Virus record (IMG/VR): IMGVR_UViG_3300047462_000720
Coordinates: 1 to 28,511 of that record
Direction: 5' to 3' (one strand)
DNA from: a virus
DNA length: 28,511 nt
Shown: piece after piece, positions 14,899 to 21,769 of the stretch
How positions within the stretch are numbered: position 1 is the first letter of the stretch
Layout of the letters: every line of letters starts with the position of its first letter
The notes under the pieces: model-generated
What the model saw: the letters and a program-made list of their open reading frames with translations, nothing else
Database searches by the model: none
Told to the model about the DNA's origin: nothing
Made by a program: the position numbers and the translations under genes

Positions 14899-15225
14899 CT
14901 ATTTCAATGGCACAGAAAGCGCCATCTCTGCCTTTGCGCCGTTAGACCTAGGTCTATTGGCACGCCAGCGGCGCATGTATGCCGCGTGATAATCCCGATG
15001 GCGATCCAGGTTCTTCGCCCTCCATCTCAGGTTTCGCGCTACCGCTCCTTTTTTTTCGTGAGGTGACGCGTGAGGTGATGTTGGCGCCGTGTGAGGTGAC
15101 GCTTGCGTTGGGTGAGGTGATGGGGCTGGCGCGAGAGTAGGGCTTGACGCTTTCCTCATACACGAGTGCACGCCGATCTTCGCCACCATGTTATCGCACC
15201 GGCTGCAATAGCGCAGATCGCTCAT
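14899..15225 (-). CDS. Hypothetical small Cys-motif protein with Ser-Pro-His repeats
   Basis: From ATG 15225 the product has 108 residues. An N-terminal knuckle, RYCSRCDNMVAKIGVHSC, could bind zinc. It is followed by a low-complexity linker of repeated SPH units (coded by four GTGAGGTGA repeats on the plus strand at 15058, 15070, 15091 and 15112) and a basic C-terminus (RWRAKNLDRHRDY, MRRWRANRPR). Its start overlaps the stop of the gene at 15222-15518 by ATGA. Nucleic-acid binding is likely from composition; function unknown. Confidence 0.55.
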   Translation of the reverse strand: MSDLRYCSRCDNMVAKIGVHSCMRKASSPTLAPAPSPHPTQASPHTAPTSPHASPHEKKGAVARNLRWRAKNLDRHRDYHAAYMRRWRANRPRSNGAKAEMALSVPLK

Positions 15226-15518
15226 TCCGCAACCTCTGCCTTGACCCATCTGCCGCGAACTCTTGGCTGCCCGGCTGCCTTCTCTCGCAGAAACGCTTTG
15301 ACCTCTTTGCTATGCGGAGGCGTCGCGCCGCCGTGGAATTTGCATCTGCGCTTTCCAGGAAGCGGACGGCATTGGCAGGGTTTCCCTTGACGGTTTCTTG
15401 CGCCGCAACGGAAATTCGCATCGGCCATCGCCTTCGCAGCGGGCCATGACGGTGCTTCGCCCGAATAAAGAAGGCGTCGCGCCTCGCTATCGATCTCTTG
15501 CCGGAATTCAGAGCGCAT
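15222..15518 (-). CDS. HGG-motif zinc-finger-type phage protein
   Basis: This 98-aa protein has the core CGARNRQGKPCQCRPLPGK, RRCKFHGG, that defines the small HGG family found near phage terminase genes. The ending is basic. A second, more divergent member is at 5123-5467. It is translationally coupled to the gene at 14899. The exact role of the family is unknown; its regular place before the terminase suggests a role in DNA metabolism or packaging. Confidence 0.7.
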   Translation of the reverse strand: MRSEFRQEIDSEARRLLYSGEAPSWPAAKAMADANFRCGARNRQGKPCQCRPLPGKRRCKFHGGATPPHSKEVKAFLREKAAGQPRVRGRWVKAEVAE

Positions 15519-15584
15519 TTTGGATCGCCCATGCCGCGCATGCGGGAGACGGTGAAGGCGATGAGGCGAAAAGCGTGCTCATTT

Positions 15585-15797
15585 TCAATGTCTTATCCGT
15601 AGCTTGTCGAGGTCTTCCTTCGTCAGACGCGGGTAATAGAACTCGTACCCGGCGCAATGGTGCTCAGGGGCAGTGAGGCTTTCGATCAAATCGCACAGTG
15701 AGGGCGGCAGGGTGCCGTCGTCGTTTGCTGGAGGTATTCGCCAGTACCGGCAGGAGCCACAGGCTGGACTTGGATTGGAAGAGGTTGGCTTATTCAT
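15585..15797 (-). CDS. Small Cys-rich protein
   Basis: This 70-aa protein has CGSCRYWR near the N-terminus, then a Cys in SLCDLIE and HHCAGYEFYYPR. Four spaced cysteines plus His suggest a metal-binding knuckle, as in many short phage proteins. The ATG overlaps the preceding stop (ATGA at 15794-15797), so it belongs to the coupled replication-region operon. No family name. Confidence 0.6.
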   Translation of the reverse strand: MNKPTSSNPSPACGSCRYWRIPPANDDGTLPPSLCDLIESLTAPEHHCAGYEFYYPRLTKEDLDKLRIRH

Positions 15798-16102
15798 TTT
15801 TTGACACCTGTTCCCATCTCATCCACGGCAAGGGTTGTCACGAGCAGATCGATGGCGGCGAATTTGAGCGCCTCGTTTACCTTCCTGACCATGCCCTCCA
15901 TTGCGAGACCGAAGATCACTTGGCGGCGCTCTTCATCGCTCCGGCCGCTGGCGAGAAGCTTTTTCATGAAGTGATCCGCTGTGGCTTCGGGCTCGACCTT
16001 GTCGATGTGCGTCTCCAGCATCTTGAGTAGTTCCGGCAGCACATCGTCGCCCCAGAACCCGTCGGCCAACAGTTCTGATGTTTTTAAATCTTGGGCAATC
16101 AT
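15794..16102 (-). CDS. Hypothetical helical phage protein
   Basis: From ATG 16102 (GAGG upstream) the frame gives 102 residues, mostly helical and acidic (LPELLKMLETHIDKVE, DHFMKKLLASGRSDEE). It overlaps both neighbours by ATGA (16099-16102 and 15794-15797). No motif recognised. Confidence 0.6.
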   Translation of the reverse strand: MIAQDLKTSELLADGFWGDDVLPELLKMLETHIDKVEPEATADHFMKKLLASGRSDEERRQVIFGLAMEGMVRKVNEALKFAAIDLLVTTLAVDEMGTGVKK

Positions 16103-16317
16103 CGGTGGGCCTCGTTCCATTTTGTCGCCAATGCCTCGCAATGAAAGGTGACGGCATCCTCGACGATTTCGCCCACCGTTTGAACGGGCTGCCCCTCACG
16201 GATTTGACGCGCGATCTCTTCGCGAATAAGCCGGGTGGCTTTCGGGCTAAGGGTGATTTTCAGGCGGTCGTGAAGGTGGATGACGTTTGCTGCCGGTGTG
16301 GTCTGACCTTCGGCCAT
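16099..16317 (-). CDS. Small protein with ribbon-helix-helix-like region
   Basis: From ATG 16317 (GAGGAAA upstream) this is a 72-aa product. The segment LKITLSPKATRLIREEI followed by GQPVQTVGEIVEDAVTFH looks like a ribbon-helix-helix DNA-binding domain of the CopG/ParD type. It lies directly downstream of ssb and overlaps the next gene by ATGA. It could regulate the replication operon or be an antitoxin-like protein; no toxin partner is evident. Confidence 0.6.
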   Translation of the reverse strand: MAEGQTTPAANVIHLHDRLKITLSPKATRLIREEIARQIREGQPVQTVGEIVEDAVTFHCEALATKWNEAHR

Positions 16318-16328
16318 GGGCGGTTTCC

Positions 16329-16784
16329 TCAAATTGGCAGTTGGTCATTGAAGTCGTCGCGGCCCGTGACGCGAGGTGCCTGCCGGTGGATCGATCCGGC
16401 GAAACTCGCCATGCCCGGCCCTGAATCTGAGGATTCGCGCTTGGGCTTGTTGCGGCCAATGGCTGACACGCCAACCTTTTCGACCTTGAAGGCTGAGACG
16501 CTCAGCCCGTGCTTTTGCTCGCCCTGCTTGTCTTGCCAATGGTCAAGTTTAAGATTGCCTTCGATGTAGGCGCGATCCCCCTTCTTGAATGAGGACGCTA
16601 CCCGCTCCGCAGTGTCTCCGAAGCAGGAGACGCGAAGCCAGGTCAGCACATCTTTGCCATCGTCAGTGACAGCGGTCATTACCCCGATATTGAAACTGGC
16701 CCAGGCATTTCCGCCGCGGGATGTTCGCAGTTCTATGCTCTCTGAGCCGATGACGCCGAAGAAGGCGCACTCGATACTTTTCAT
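16329..16784 (-). CDS. ssb: Single-stranded DNA-binding protein
   Basis: This 151-aa protein has an OB-fold SSB domain: FFGVIGSESIELR, GGNAWASFNIGVM, WLRVSCFGDTAERVASSFKK, GDRAYIEGNLKLDHW. The C-terminus, DDFNDQLPI, is an acidic tip like the partner-binding tail of SSB (usually ending DIPF). It protects single-stranded DNA during element replication. The ATG overlaps the upstream stop by ATGA and has GAGGAAA about 6 nt upstream. Confidence 0.9.
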   Translation of the reverse strand: MKSIECAFFGVIGSESIELRTSRGGNAWASFNIGVMTAVTDDGKDVLTWLRVSCFGDTAERVASSFKKGDRAYIEGNLKLDHWQDKQGEQKHGLSVSAFKVEKVGVSAIGRNKPKRESSDSGPGMASFAGSIHRQAPRVTGRDDFNDQLPI

Positions 16785-16996
16785 GATGATTTCCTCTTCG
16801 CCGCCGCGATGCCCTTCATGGCAGCGGCGGACGCTTGTGTTTCTGGGATGTTTTCACGCACTGACGCAACGAGACGCGCGACGATATCGGCTTCGGTCAT
16901 CAAGCCGGTGCGAGTATAGTTTTCGTAATCGATGAAGGCCTTTGCACATATGGCGCCGTTCGGAGCGCGAAGGAGGCGGGCGAGAACAGCGCTCAT
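16781..16996 (-). CDS. Hypothetical 71-aa protein of the replication operon
   Basis: A strong ribosome-binding site (AGGAGG) precedes the ATG at 16996. Both ends overlap neighbours by ATGA: prim-pol upstream, ssb downstream. The product has RLLRAPNGAICAKAFIDY in the N-terminal half and a basic C-terminus. No family recognised; its position suggests an accessory replication role. Confidence 0.65.
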   Translation of the reverse strand: MSAVLARLLRAPNGAICAKAFIDYENYTRTGLMTEADIVARLVASVRENIPETQASAAAMKGIAAAKRKSS

Positions 16997-17790
16997 GATT
17001 GCCTCCTGACCGCACTATTTACGGTCGAGATCGCTTTGGGCCTTTCTTCCCCAGCGGAGACTGCCGCGGCTATGAAGGCTTGCTTGGCGGAAGATGTTAG
17101 AAGCCCTTGCTCCTCGGCGCGGCGCGCGGCCCAGTACAACGCGTTGTTCCTATTGCCTTGCCGAGCATGTGCAACATGATCGACGAGGTGGCGGATATCT
17201 CCCGGTGCGGCCATCGCTTGGCGTGGAGGAGGTGGAGGCGGCAGAAGCCTTTCCTTCATCCAAGCCGGCATCCGGGGGAGCGGTGCATCGAAGGGTGAAA
17301 TGTCCCAGCGATAAAAACCACCGGGACCTTGATCTGAGGCCCGTGTCCAAGATGGAGTAACGAGGATAAAGCCTCCGCCTTTTTTGATATCGACGCCCTT
17401 TGCGAACTTGCCGCGGGCCTCCTTGAGCCAGTCCTCCCATTGGAACAGCAGATGAAATCCGCCATTTCCGGTCTTTTGGCGCGGGCAAGTGGGGAAGGCA
17501 TAGCCCGAGGCCGCAAGCGACCGGATTGAGACATCTCCGCCATTTCGGGGATCTACGTCGAGAACCGCGAATCCGCTATCGGGGCCGCATGCCGCCCCTA
17601 TGTTCCCGCCGGGGCACATCTTGGCTAATTCCCGGAGGCGGTCCGGTTCGTTCGTGGCGTCATAGACGCCGCTTCCGCCTTTCCACTTCGCAAGAAATGG
17701 CCGCTTCCATCCACTCTCAAGGAGCAGGACACGCCAGTTAAGTCCCTCAACATAGGGAAGGGCGCCGGCGAGAAAATCGACCTTCATCAT
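16993..17790 (-). CDS. Prim-pol type DNA primase/polymerase
   Basis: This 265-aa protein matches the bifunctional primase-polymerase (archaeo-eukaryotic primase) domain. The metal-binding pair is in FAVLDVDPRNGG (Asp78, Asp80), the GNGGFHLLF motif has His113, and GVDIKKGGGFILVTPS carries Asp134. It makes primers, and possibly short DNA, for element replication. There is no helicase domain fused to it; that role falls to the DnaB-like gene just upstream, with a 4-nt overlap. A C-terminal helical region of about 80 residues follows a Pro-rich linker (LLPPPPPPRQ). Confidence 0.88.
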   Translation of the reverse strand: MMKVDFLAGALPYVEGLNWRVLLLESGWKRPFLAKWKGGSGVYDATNEPDRLRELAKMCPGGNIGAACGPDSGFAVLDVDPRNGGDVSIRSLAASGYAFPTCPRQKTGNGGFHLLFQWEDWLKEARGKFAKGVDIKKGGGFILVTPSWTRASDQGPGGFYRWDISPFDAPLPRMPAWMKERLLPPPPPPRQAMAAPGDIRHLVDHVAHARQGNRNNALYWAARRAEEQGLLTSSAKQAFIAAAVSAGEERPKAISTVNSAVRRQS

Positions 17791-19169
17791 GCGTACCTCT
17801 GATCAAGATTGCGGATGACGTTGCAGGGCATGTCGCAAAAGACATCGAGCGTTGATGTCTCGTCGTTCCTGGCTTTGGCGATGGAGATTTCGAGAATGTG
17901 CCGTGTTGCGGCGAGGGCCGCTTTGCGGGCCTCCTCTTCGGCCGGCTTATCTTCCTTGGACCTTTCGAGGTAATAGGCCGCCCGGTAGACGAAAATCACA
18001 CAATCGGCGTCTTGCTCGATATTGCCGCTTTCGCGCAGGTCTGAGAGTTGCGGGCGCTTATTGTCCCGGCCTTCAACCTGCCGGTTGATCTGCGACAAGG
18101 CCACAACCGCGATGTCTTCGGATTTAGCCAGGTTCGCGAGGCCGTTTGTTATCTCGCCAAGCTCGTAGACGCGATTGCCCTTGTAAGTCTTCGACGGCTT
18201 CACCTTTCCAATGTGGTCCACAATGACGAGACCGAGGCGCTTTCCGGCTTCGGCAAAATCGCGCGCTACTTTCCGTGTCTTCGCCGCGATCTCCGCAACT
18301 GTAAGATCCGCCCGTTCCTCGATCACGCTGGGCAGGCCGGCGCGTTTTGATCCGGCTTGAATGAAGCGCTCAAGCTCACGGTCGTCGAGTTGTTTCTTGA
18401 TTGCCCGGCTATAAGGGATGCCCGCTCCGTTCGTCCATGTGGCCTCACTTGCGACACGGGCGAGCCAAGCGTCTGACGACATTTCCAGCGAGAAGATCAG
18501 GACGCCATGGCCTGCGAGCGCCGCGGACGTTCCCCAATTAACGCCAAGCGCTGATTTGCCCATGGAAGGACGGCCAGCGAGGATAATGAGATCACCGCGC
18601 CCAAAACCGCCGTTGATGTCGTCCAAGTCGGATATGCCGGTTGGGATTCGATCAGCATCGCCTGGCGCCTGCAAACGCTCCAGCGCTGCGGACATCGCGT
18701 CAGCGAATGTAAACGTCGTCTGACGCTCTGCTCTCAATCTGCCGATAAGCGCTTCGACCTCGCCCATATGCGCGGCGAGTATTTCTGCTGTGGGAGTGCG
18801 GAGGTTGGCGACCTGCTGAGCAAGCCACTCGCCTTGCGCTACGCTTGACCGGCGAAGACTGAGATCAAACAATGTGCTCGCAATGTCCGAAGCCGGCGGC
18901 AAATCTTCACCGAACTGGACGGTACGAAGCGTGTCGATAATGCTGGCACCACCTAAAGGATCGCTGCCGGTCAAGGCTGCGAGCGTCGCGATGTTGATCG
19001 GCCGGCCATCTTGACGCAAATCCCGCATTGTTTCGAAAACGGCGCCTCTTACCGGATCGTGAAAGTCCGATGGTTGAAGGTGGGCAACGCTATCGGCAAG
19101 CGCGTTGTTGCGGATGATCATCGCAAGGAGGGCGTTTTCGAACGCATCATTGTGAGGCATCTCAGTCAT
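17787..19169 (-). CDS. dnaB: DnaB-family replicative helicase
   Basis: This 460-aa protein is the usual size for DnaB. The N-terminal helical domain starts DAFENALLAMI; the RecA-like ATPase has Walker A GRPSMGKS (199-206), Walker B LGLVIVDHIG, and the DnaB signature LSQINRQVEGR, KRPQLSDLRESG, IEQDADCVIFVYR. ATG 19169 has GAGGTG upstream and overlaps the initiator gene by 8 nt. It unwinds the fork, presumably loaded at the iteron region in the gene before it, as lambda O and P deliver DnaB. Here the phage brings its own helicase. Confidence 0.93.
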   Translation of the reverse strand: MTEMPHNDAFENALLAMIIRNNALADSVAHLQPSDFHDPVRGAVFETMRDLRQDGRPINIATLAALTGSDPLGGASIIDTLRTVQFGEDLPPASDIASTLFDLSLRRSSVAQGEWLAQQVANLRTPTAEILAAHMGEVEALIGRLRAERQTTFTFADAMSAALERLQAPGDADRIPTGISDLDDINGGFGRGDLIILAGRPSMGKSALGVNWGTSAALAGHGVLIFSLEMSSDAWLARVASEATWTNGAGIPYSRAIKKQLDDRELERFIQAGSKRAGLPSVIEERADLTVAEIAAKTRKVARDFAEAGKRLGLVIVDHIGKVKPSKTYKGNRVYELGEITNGLANLAKSEDIAVVALSQINRQVEGRDNKRPQLSDLRESGNIEQDADCVIFVYRAAYYLERSKEDKPAEEEARKAALAATRHILEISIAKARNDETSTLDVFCDMPCNVIRNLDQRYA

Positions 19170-20262
19170 GATGCACCTCATTGGCCCTCGCGGCGTTGGC
19201 CCTTTTCTCGCGTTGTTTTCTGAGGTGGTCGCGGATCAGCTCCATGCCCTGGTCATGGTCTCGCCTAGATTGCCGTATCTTGCGACCGATGTCGGTTTGG
19301 GCGAAACGGGTGACTTCAGCCTCGAAATCATCAAGGGAGGCGGAATTGGCCCGGCTTTTTGCCCTGTTAAACAGCAGCGACAGCCAGTCCTTGCCATTAG
19401 TTTTGAGGAGATAGTCGAGCGACATGCCATCGCCGAGCTTCTTGAGATAGTCGTCGTCGGGGGCGGCTGAGAGCGCGAGCAGTACGTTCGCTGCGCCGTC
19501 GAGCTGGTTGATCCTCGACTTGATCCATCCCCGCTTTTTCGGTGGGGTCACTATCTCCTGGACCCAGCCCATTCTTTGGGCGTGGACGTTGTACTCGGCA
19601 ATCACGCTATCGACCTCACGCTCGTCGCCGGTCGGCGAAGGACCGCGTGTTGCGTGTGTTATCTTCCTTTTAGAGTTCTTATTAAGAGTTATGCCCGCAT
19701 GTTTGCGGGAAACCGGCTGCAAATTTGCGGGAAACGGAGCTTCAAACTGCATTTCTGCGGTTTCCGAAACCTGCAAATCTGCGGTTTTGGTTTCCCGCAT
19801 TTTTGCGGGTTTCAAAAGCGCTGAAAGCTCCGCGGTAGCCCTTTGTTTGGACTCGTGCACATCGAAGGAACGAAGCGAGGTTGTGTCCTTACGGCGGGTT
19901 GAAATCTGGTAGTTGTCCTGCTTATCTTTGCTGCGTTCAAGTCCTTTGCTCGCTCGTTCGATGGCCGAGGTAGACCTATTCAGCAATGCCGCTTCTTTAT
20001 CGGTGGATTGAATATAGTTGTCGCACGCCTCATTGCAGAAATAGAGCCGCAAGCGCATCAGCCGGTACTCGGCGTCGGTGACATCTGGATCAATTATCGA
20101 GCTGGCGTCGATAAGTTGTTTCTTGGTGGCCTTCGGCCCAGCATGCCTATTGAGAAATTCGGCGCGCCAACGTTCTGGTAACGTCAACTCCCGAACAGTC
20201 CTTTCGATATCGAAAAGCCGCCCGCTTAGTTCCGCACTTGGCGCTTCGGTTCTGTGCCCCAT
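19162..20262 (-). CDS. Putative replication initiator with internal origin
   Basis: This protein is 366 aa from ATG 20262. No motif-level family assignment can be made, but position (directly before dnaB, overlap 8 nt) and the iteron array inside its coding region argue for an initiator like phage lambda O. The N-terminal part (PERWRAEFLNRH, DAEYRLMRLRLYFCNEACDN) is helical; the middle, coded by the iterons, is variable and low in structure; the C-terminal half is basic (KKRGWIKSRINQLDG, GRKIRQSRRDHD) and could contact DNA or helicase. An upstream in-frame start at 20283 would overlap the preceding gene. The role is inferred from context. Confidence 0.6.
   Translation of the reverse strand: MGHRTEAPSAELSGRLFDIERTVRELTLPERWRAEFLNRHAGPKATKKQLIDASSIIDPDVTDAEYRLMRLRLYFCNEACDNYIQSTDKEAALLNRSTSAIERASKGLERSKDKQDNYQISTRRKDTTSLRSFDVHESKQRATAELSALLKPAKMRETKTADLQVSETAEMQFEAPFPANLQPVSRKHAGITLNKNSKRKITHATRGPSPTGDEREVDSVIAEYNVHAQRMGWVQEIVTPPKKRGWIKSRINQLDGAANVLLALSAAPDDDYLKKLGDGMSLDYLLKTNGKDWLSLLFNRAKSRANSASLDDFEAEVTRFAQTDIGRKIRQSRRDHDQGMELIRDHLRKQREKRANAARANEVHHD
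19657..19813. other. Putative replication origin: AT-rich stretch plus five iterons
   Basis: Five imperfect 18-bp repeats start at 19696, 19718, 19748, 19772 and 19796 (for example TGCAAATTTGCGGGAAAC). The approximate consensus is YGCAWNTYTGCGGKWWWC; the spacings are 22, 30, 24 and 24 bp. An AT-rich segment (about 19657-19692, with cttattaagagtt) lies on one side. Repeats 1 and 5 also form short hairpins (CCCGCA/TGCGGG). Iterons plus an unwinding element inside an initiator gene next to a helicase gene is the lambda-type origin layout. Confidence 0.7.
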
Positions 20263-20267
20263 AATGC

Positions 20268-20627
20268 TCACGCTTCCCCCCAATGGTCATCGAAAATGGA
20301 GGGGACGGGCGCAATGGCATCACTAGGAACAACAAGGCATTCAAAATAGGCAACAGCCTCTTGATCACACTCTGACGTGATATCAAGCTTTGACGCTTTG
20401 ATTCGGACGCCATAATGTTGATAGAGATGTAATGCGACGACGCTGGGACGATACCCGTTTCCAAGCATGGAGAGAGATCTATTCCAGAGTGTAAGTCCAG
20501 CCGCCGTACGCACAAACATGTACCGGGCCCGGTCGAATTCTATGAATGGATCAGTTTTCTTCGATTTACCGCGGCGTTTTTCCGCGCGATTAGCTGGCGC
20601 GCTCTTCGCCTCTTGGATATTTTGCAC
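20268..20627 (-). CDS. Hypothetical protein upstream of the initiator
   Basis: The product is about 119 aa if translation begins at GTG 20627; a TTG at 20678 gives 136 aa but would leave almost no leader behind the TATAAT at 20687-20692. A Lys/Arg-rich N-terminus (NRAEKRRGKSKKTD) precedes a helical region (GYRPSVVALHLYQHYGVRI) that might be a helix-turn-helix. It ends 5 nt before the initiator ATG. It may regulate or assist initiation; no family recognised. Confidence 0.5.
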   Translation of the reverse strand: MQNIQEAKSAPANRAEKRRGKSKKTDPFIEFDRARYMFVRTAAGLTLWNRSLSMLGNGYRPSVVALHLYQHYGVRIKASKLDITSECDQEAVAYFECLVVPSDAIAPVPSIFDDHWGEA

Positions 20628-20686
20628 TTGAAATTCTTTTGCATTGCAGCGCAGAAATTTTTCTATTGTAAAATGCAAGGAAATGT

Positions 20687-20692
20687 ATTATA
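20687..20692 (-). promoter_or_regulatory. Candidate -10 box for the replication operon
   Basis: On the minus strand this is a perfect TATAAT in an AT-rich setting. The -35 region is poor, so the promoter may need an activator, for example the AlpA-type protein encoded just upstream. Confidence 0.4.
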
Positions 20693-20777
20693 TCGTAAAT
20701 ACCGCTATTCACGATGCGCATTTCCGAGCGATTTTTGTCTTCTGCACTGGTTGATTGCCCGGAGGGCAGGTTCACTC

Positions 20778-20856
20778 GCCAGCGGCGCGCTGGCTGCACA
20801 TTTGACGCAAACACGCAACCAAAGTCACCGCTCCCGGGCGCCGGGGGCGGTTTTTT
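20778..20856 (+). terminator. Rho-independent terminator on the plus strand, with a preceding hairpin
   Basis: CCGCTCCCGG (20828-20837) and CCGGGGGCGG (20841-20850) pair at 9 of 10 positions around a 3-nt loop and are followed by TTTTTTA. A second perfect hairpin, GCCAGCG-GCG-CGCTGGC, lies at 20778-20794. No plus-strand gene ends here, so the terminator may close a short untranslated RNA. The T-run overlaps the stop codon of the convergent AlpA gene. Confidence 0.6.
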
Positions 20857-21082
20857 ATGCTGCGGCGATGCCCGCCTGCTTCGCCAGAAAACGATCAACG
20901 GTAGCACGGGGCCAACCTACTCGATTTCGAGTAATGCGCACCTGCGCAGGAAACCGCCGATCGCGAATTTCGCGGTACAACGTGGCTCGCGAAACTGGAT
21001 AAAGCTCCAAAATTTGTTGAAGGGAATAAAATCCGAGCTTTTGAGCGCTGTCGCTATGTAACGCGCTGTTTTTAATAGTCAT
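20855..21082 (-). CDS. AlpA-type helix-turn-helix regulator or excisionase
   Basis: This 75-aa protein from ATG 21082 has LGFYSLQQILELYPVSRATL, YREIRDRRFPAQVRI and VGWPRATVDRFL. That is the winged-helix pattern of AlpA and related excisionases (RVGW plus a variable domain). Such proteins activate integrase or bend DNA at the attachment site during excision. The gene sits one gene away from the integrase, which suits a directionality factor. A TTG start further upstream is possible but less likely. Confidence 0.82.
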   Translation of the reverse strand: MTIKNSALHSDSAQKLGFYSLQQILELYPVSRATLYREIRDRRFPAQVRITRNRVGWPRATVDRFLAKQAGIAAA

Positions 21083-21171
21083 TGATTGCCCGCGTCTTGT
21101 TGTTCTCGGGCAAGACCTAATGGCACTCAATGAGATCAGTCAAAGGAGAACTTTTATTTATTATTTTCCGC

Positions 21172-21765
21172 TTAATTTTCAATCACATAATGGAATAAAT
21201 GTTCTCCAGGAAGTGCCTTAGCCTCTTGCCTTCCTGCGTCACGCCCCTCGGCATAGCCCTGACGATATCCCTCATTATACCCGTCTCGCCAAAATACTGG
21301 TTCCTGAGGCTCCTCGTCCCCGTCAGTCTCAATGAATTTATATACTGGGCGGCGTTTCATAGCCAAATCGACGCGTTTTCGCGGAGCATCACCATACATA
21401 CCTCGAAACAATTCGGGGTATTCGCGAGTCAACGTTGTATTCGTCGGCTCTCTGCCGGCGGCTACCATTTGATCCCAACAGTTCCGGATTTTCTGGTCTA
21501 GTTGGAGATCTCGCGCCCCTCGCGCGCGAGGAAGTTTCTTCTCACCCGCCTTAATGAGTTGCTCAAAAATGACATTAAATCTCTTTCTCGCCTCTCGAAG
21601 ACCCTTTGTTGTGCCATTCTCGCCATACTCGCTAATTGTATGGAGAGCCACCACTGCAATCGATGCGCGAATGAAATTATCGCCGTTCGTTCCCTTATCA
21701 ATAGGATCTCCAAGACGCCTACATAGATGAAACATTTCGTCGATAAAGGGATTCTCGGAAGTCAT
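21172..21765 (-). CDS. Hypothetical protein next to integrase
   Basis: From ATG 21765 (GAGGT about 9 nt upstream) this is a 197-aa protein that starts 4 nt after the integrase stop. The first 100 residues are helical (MFHLCRRLGDPID, IRASIAVVALHTISEYG). A basic middle follows (GEKKLPRARGARDLQ), and the end repeats GYxxGYxxGRDAG before a short tail. No known family. Its tight coupling to int suggests a role in element maintenance or control. Confidence 0.55.
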   Translation of the reverse strand: MTSENPFIDEMFHLCRRLGDPIDKGTNGDNFIRASIAVVALHTISEYGENGTTKGLREARKRFNVIFEQLIKAGEKKLPRARGARDLQLDQKIRNCWDQMVAAGREPTNTTLTREYPELFRGMYGDAPRKRVDLAMKRRPVYKFIETDGDEEPQEPVFWRDGYNEGYRQGYAEGRDAGRQEAKALPGEHLFHYVIEN

Positions 21766-21769
21766 TTGA

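Noticed and set aside
15058-15120. Repeats considered as a CRISPR or origin iteron array.
   Set aside because: Units are 9 bp, spacers are not unique 30-mers, and the repeats are explained by a coding SPH motif.
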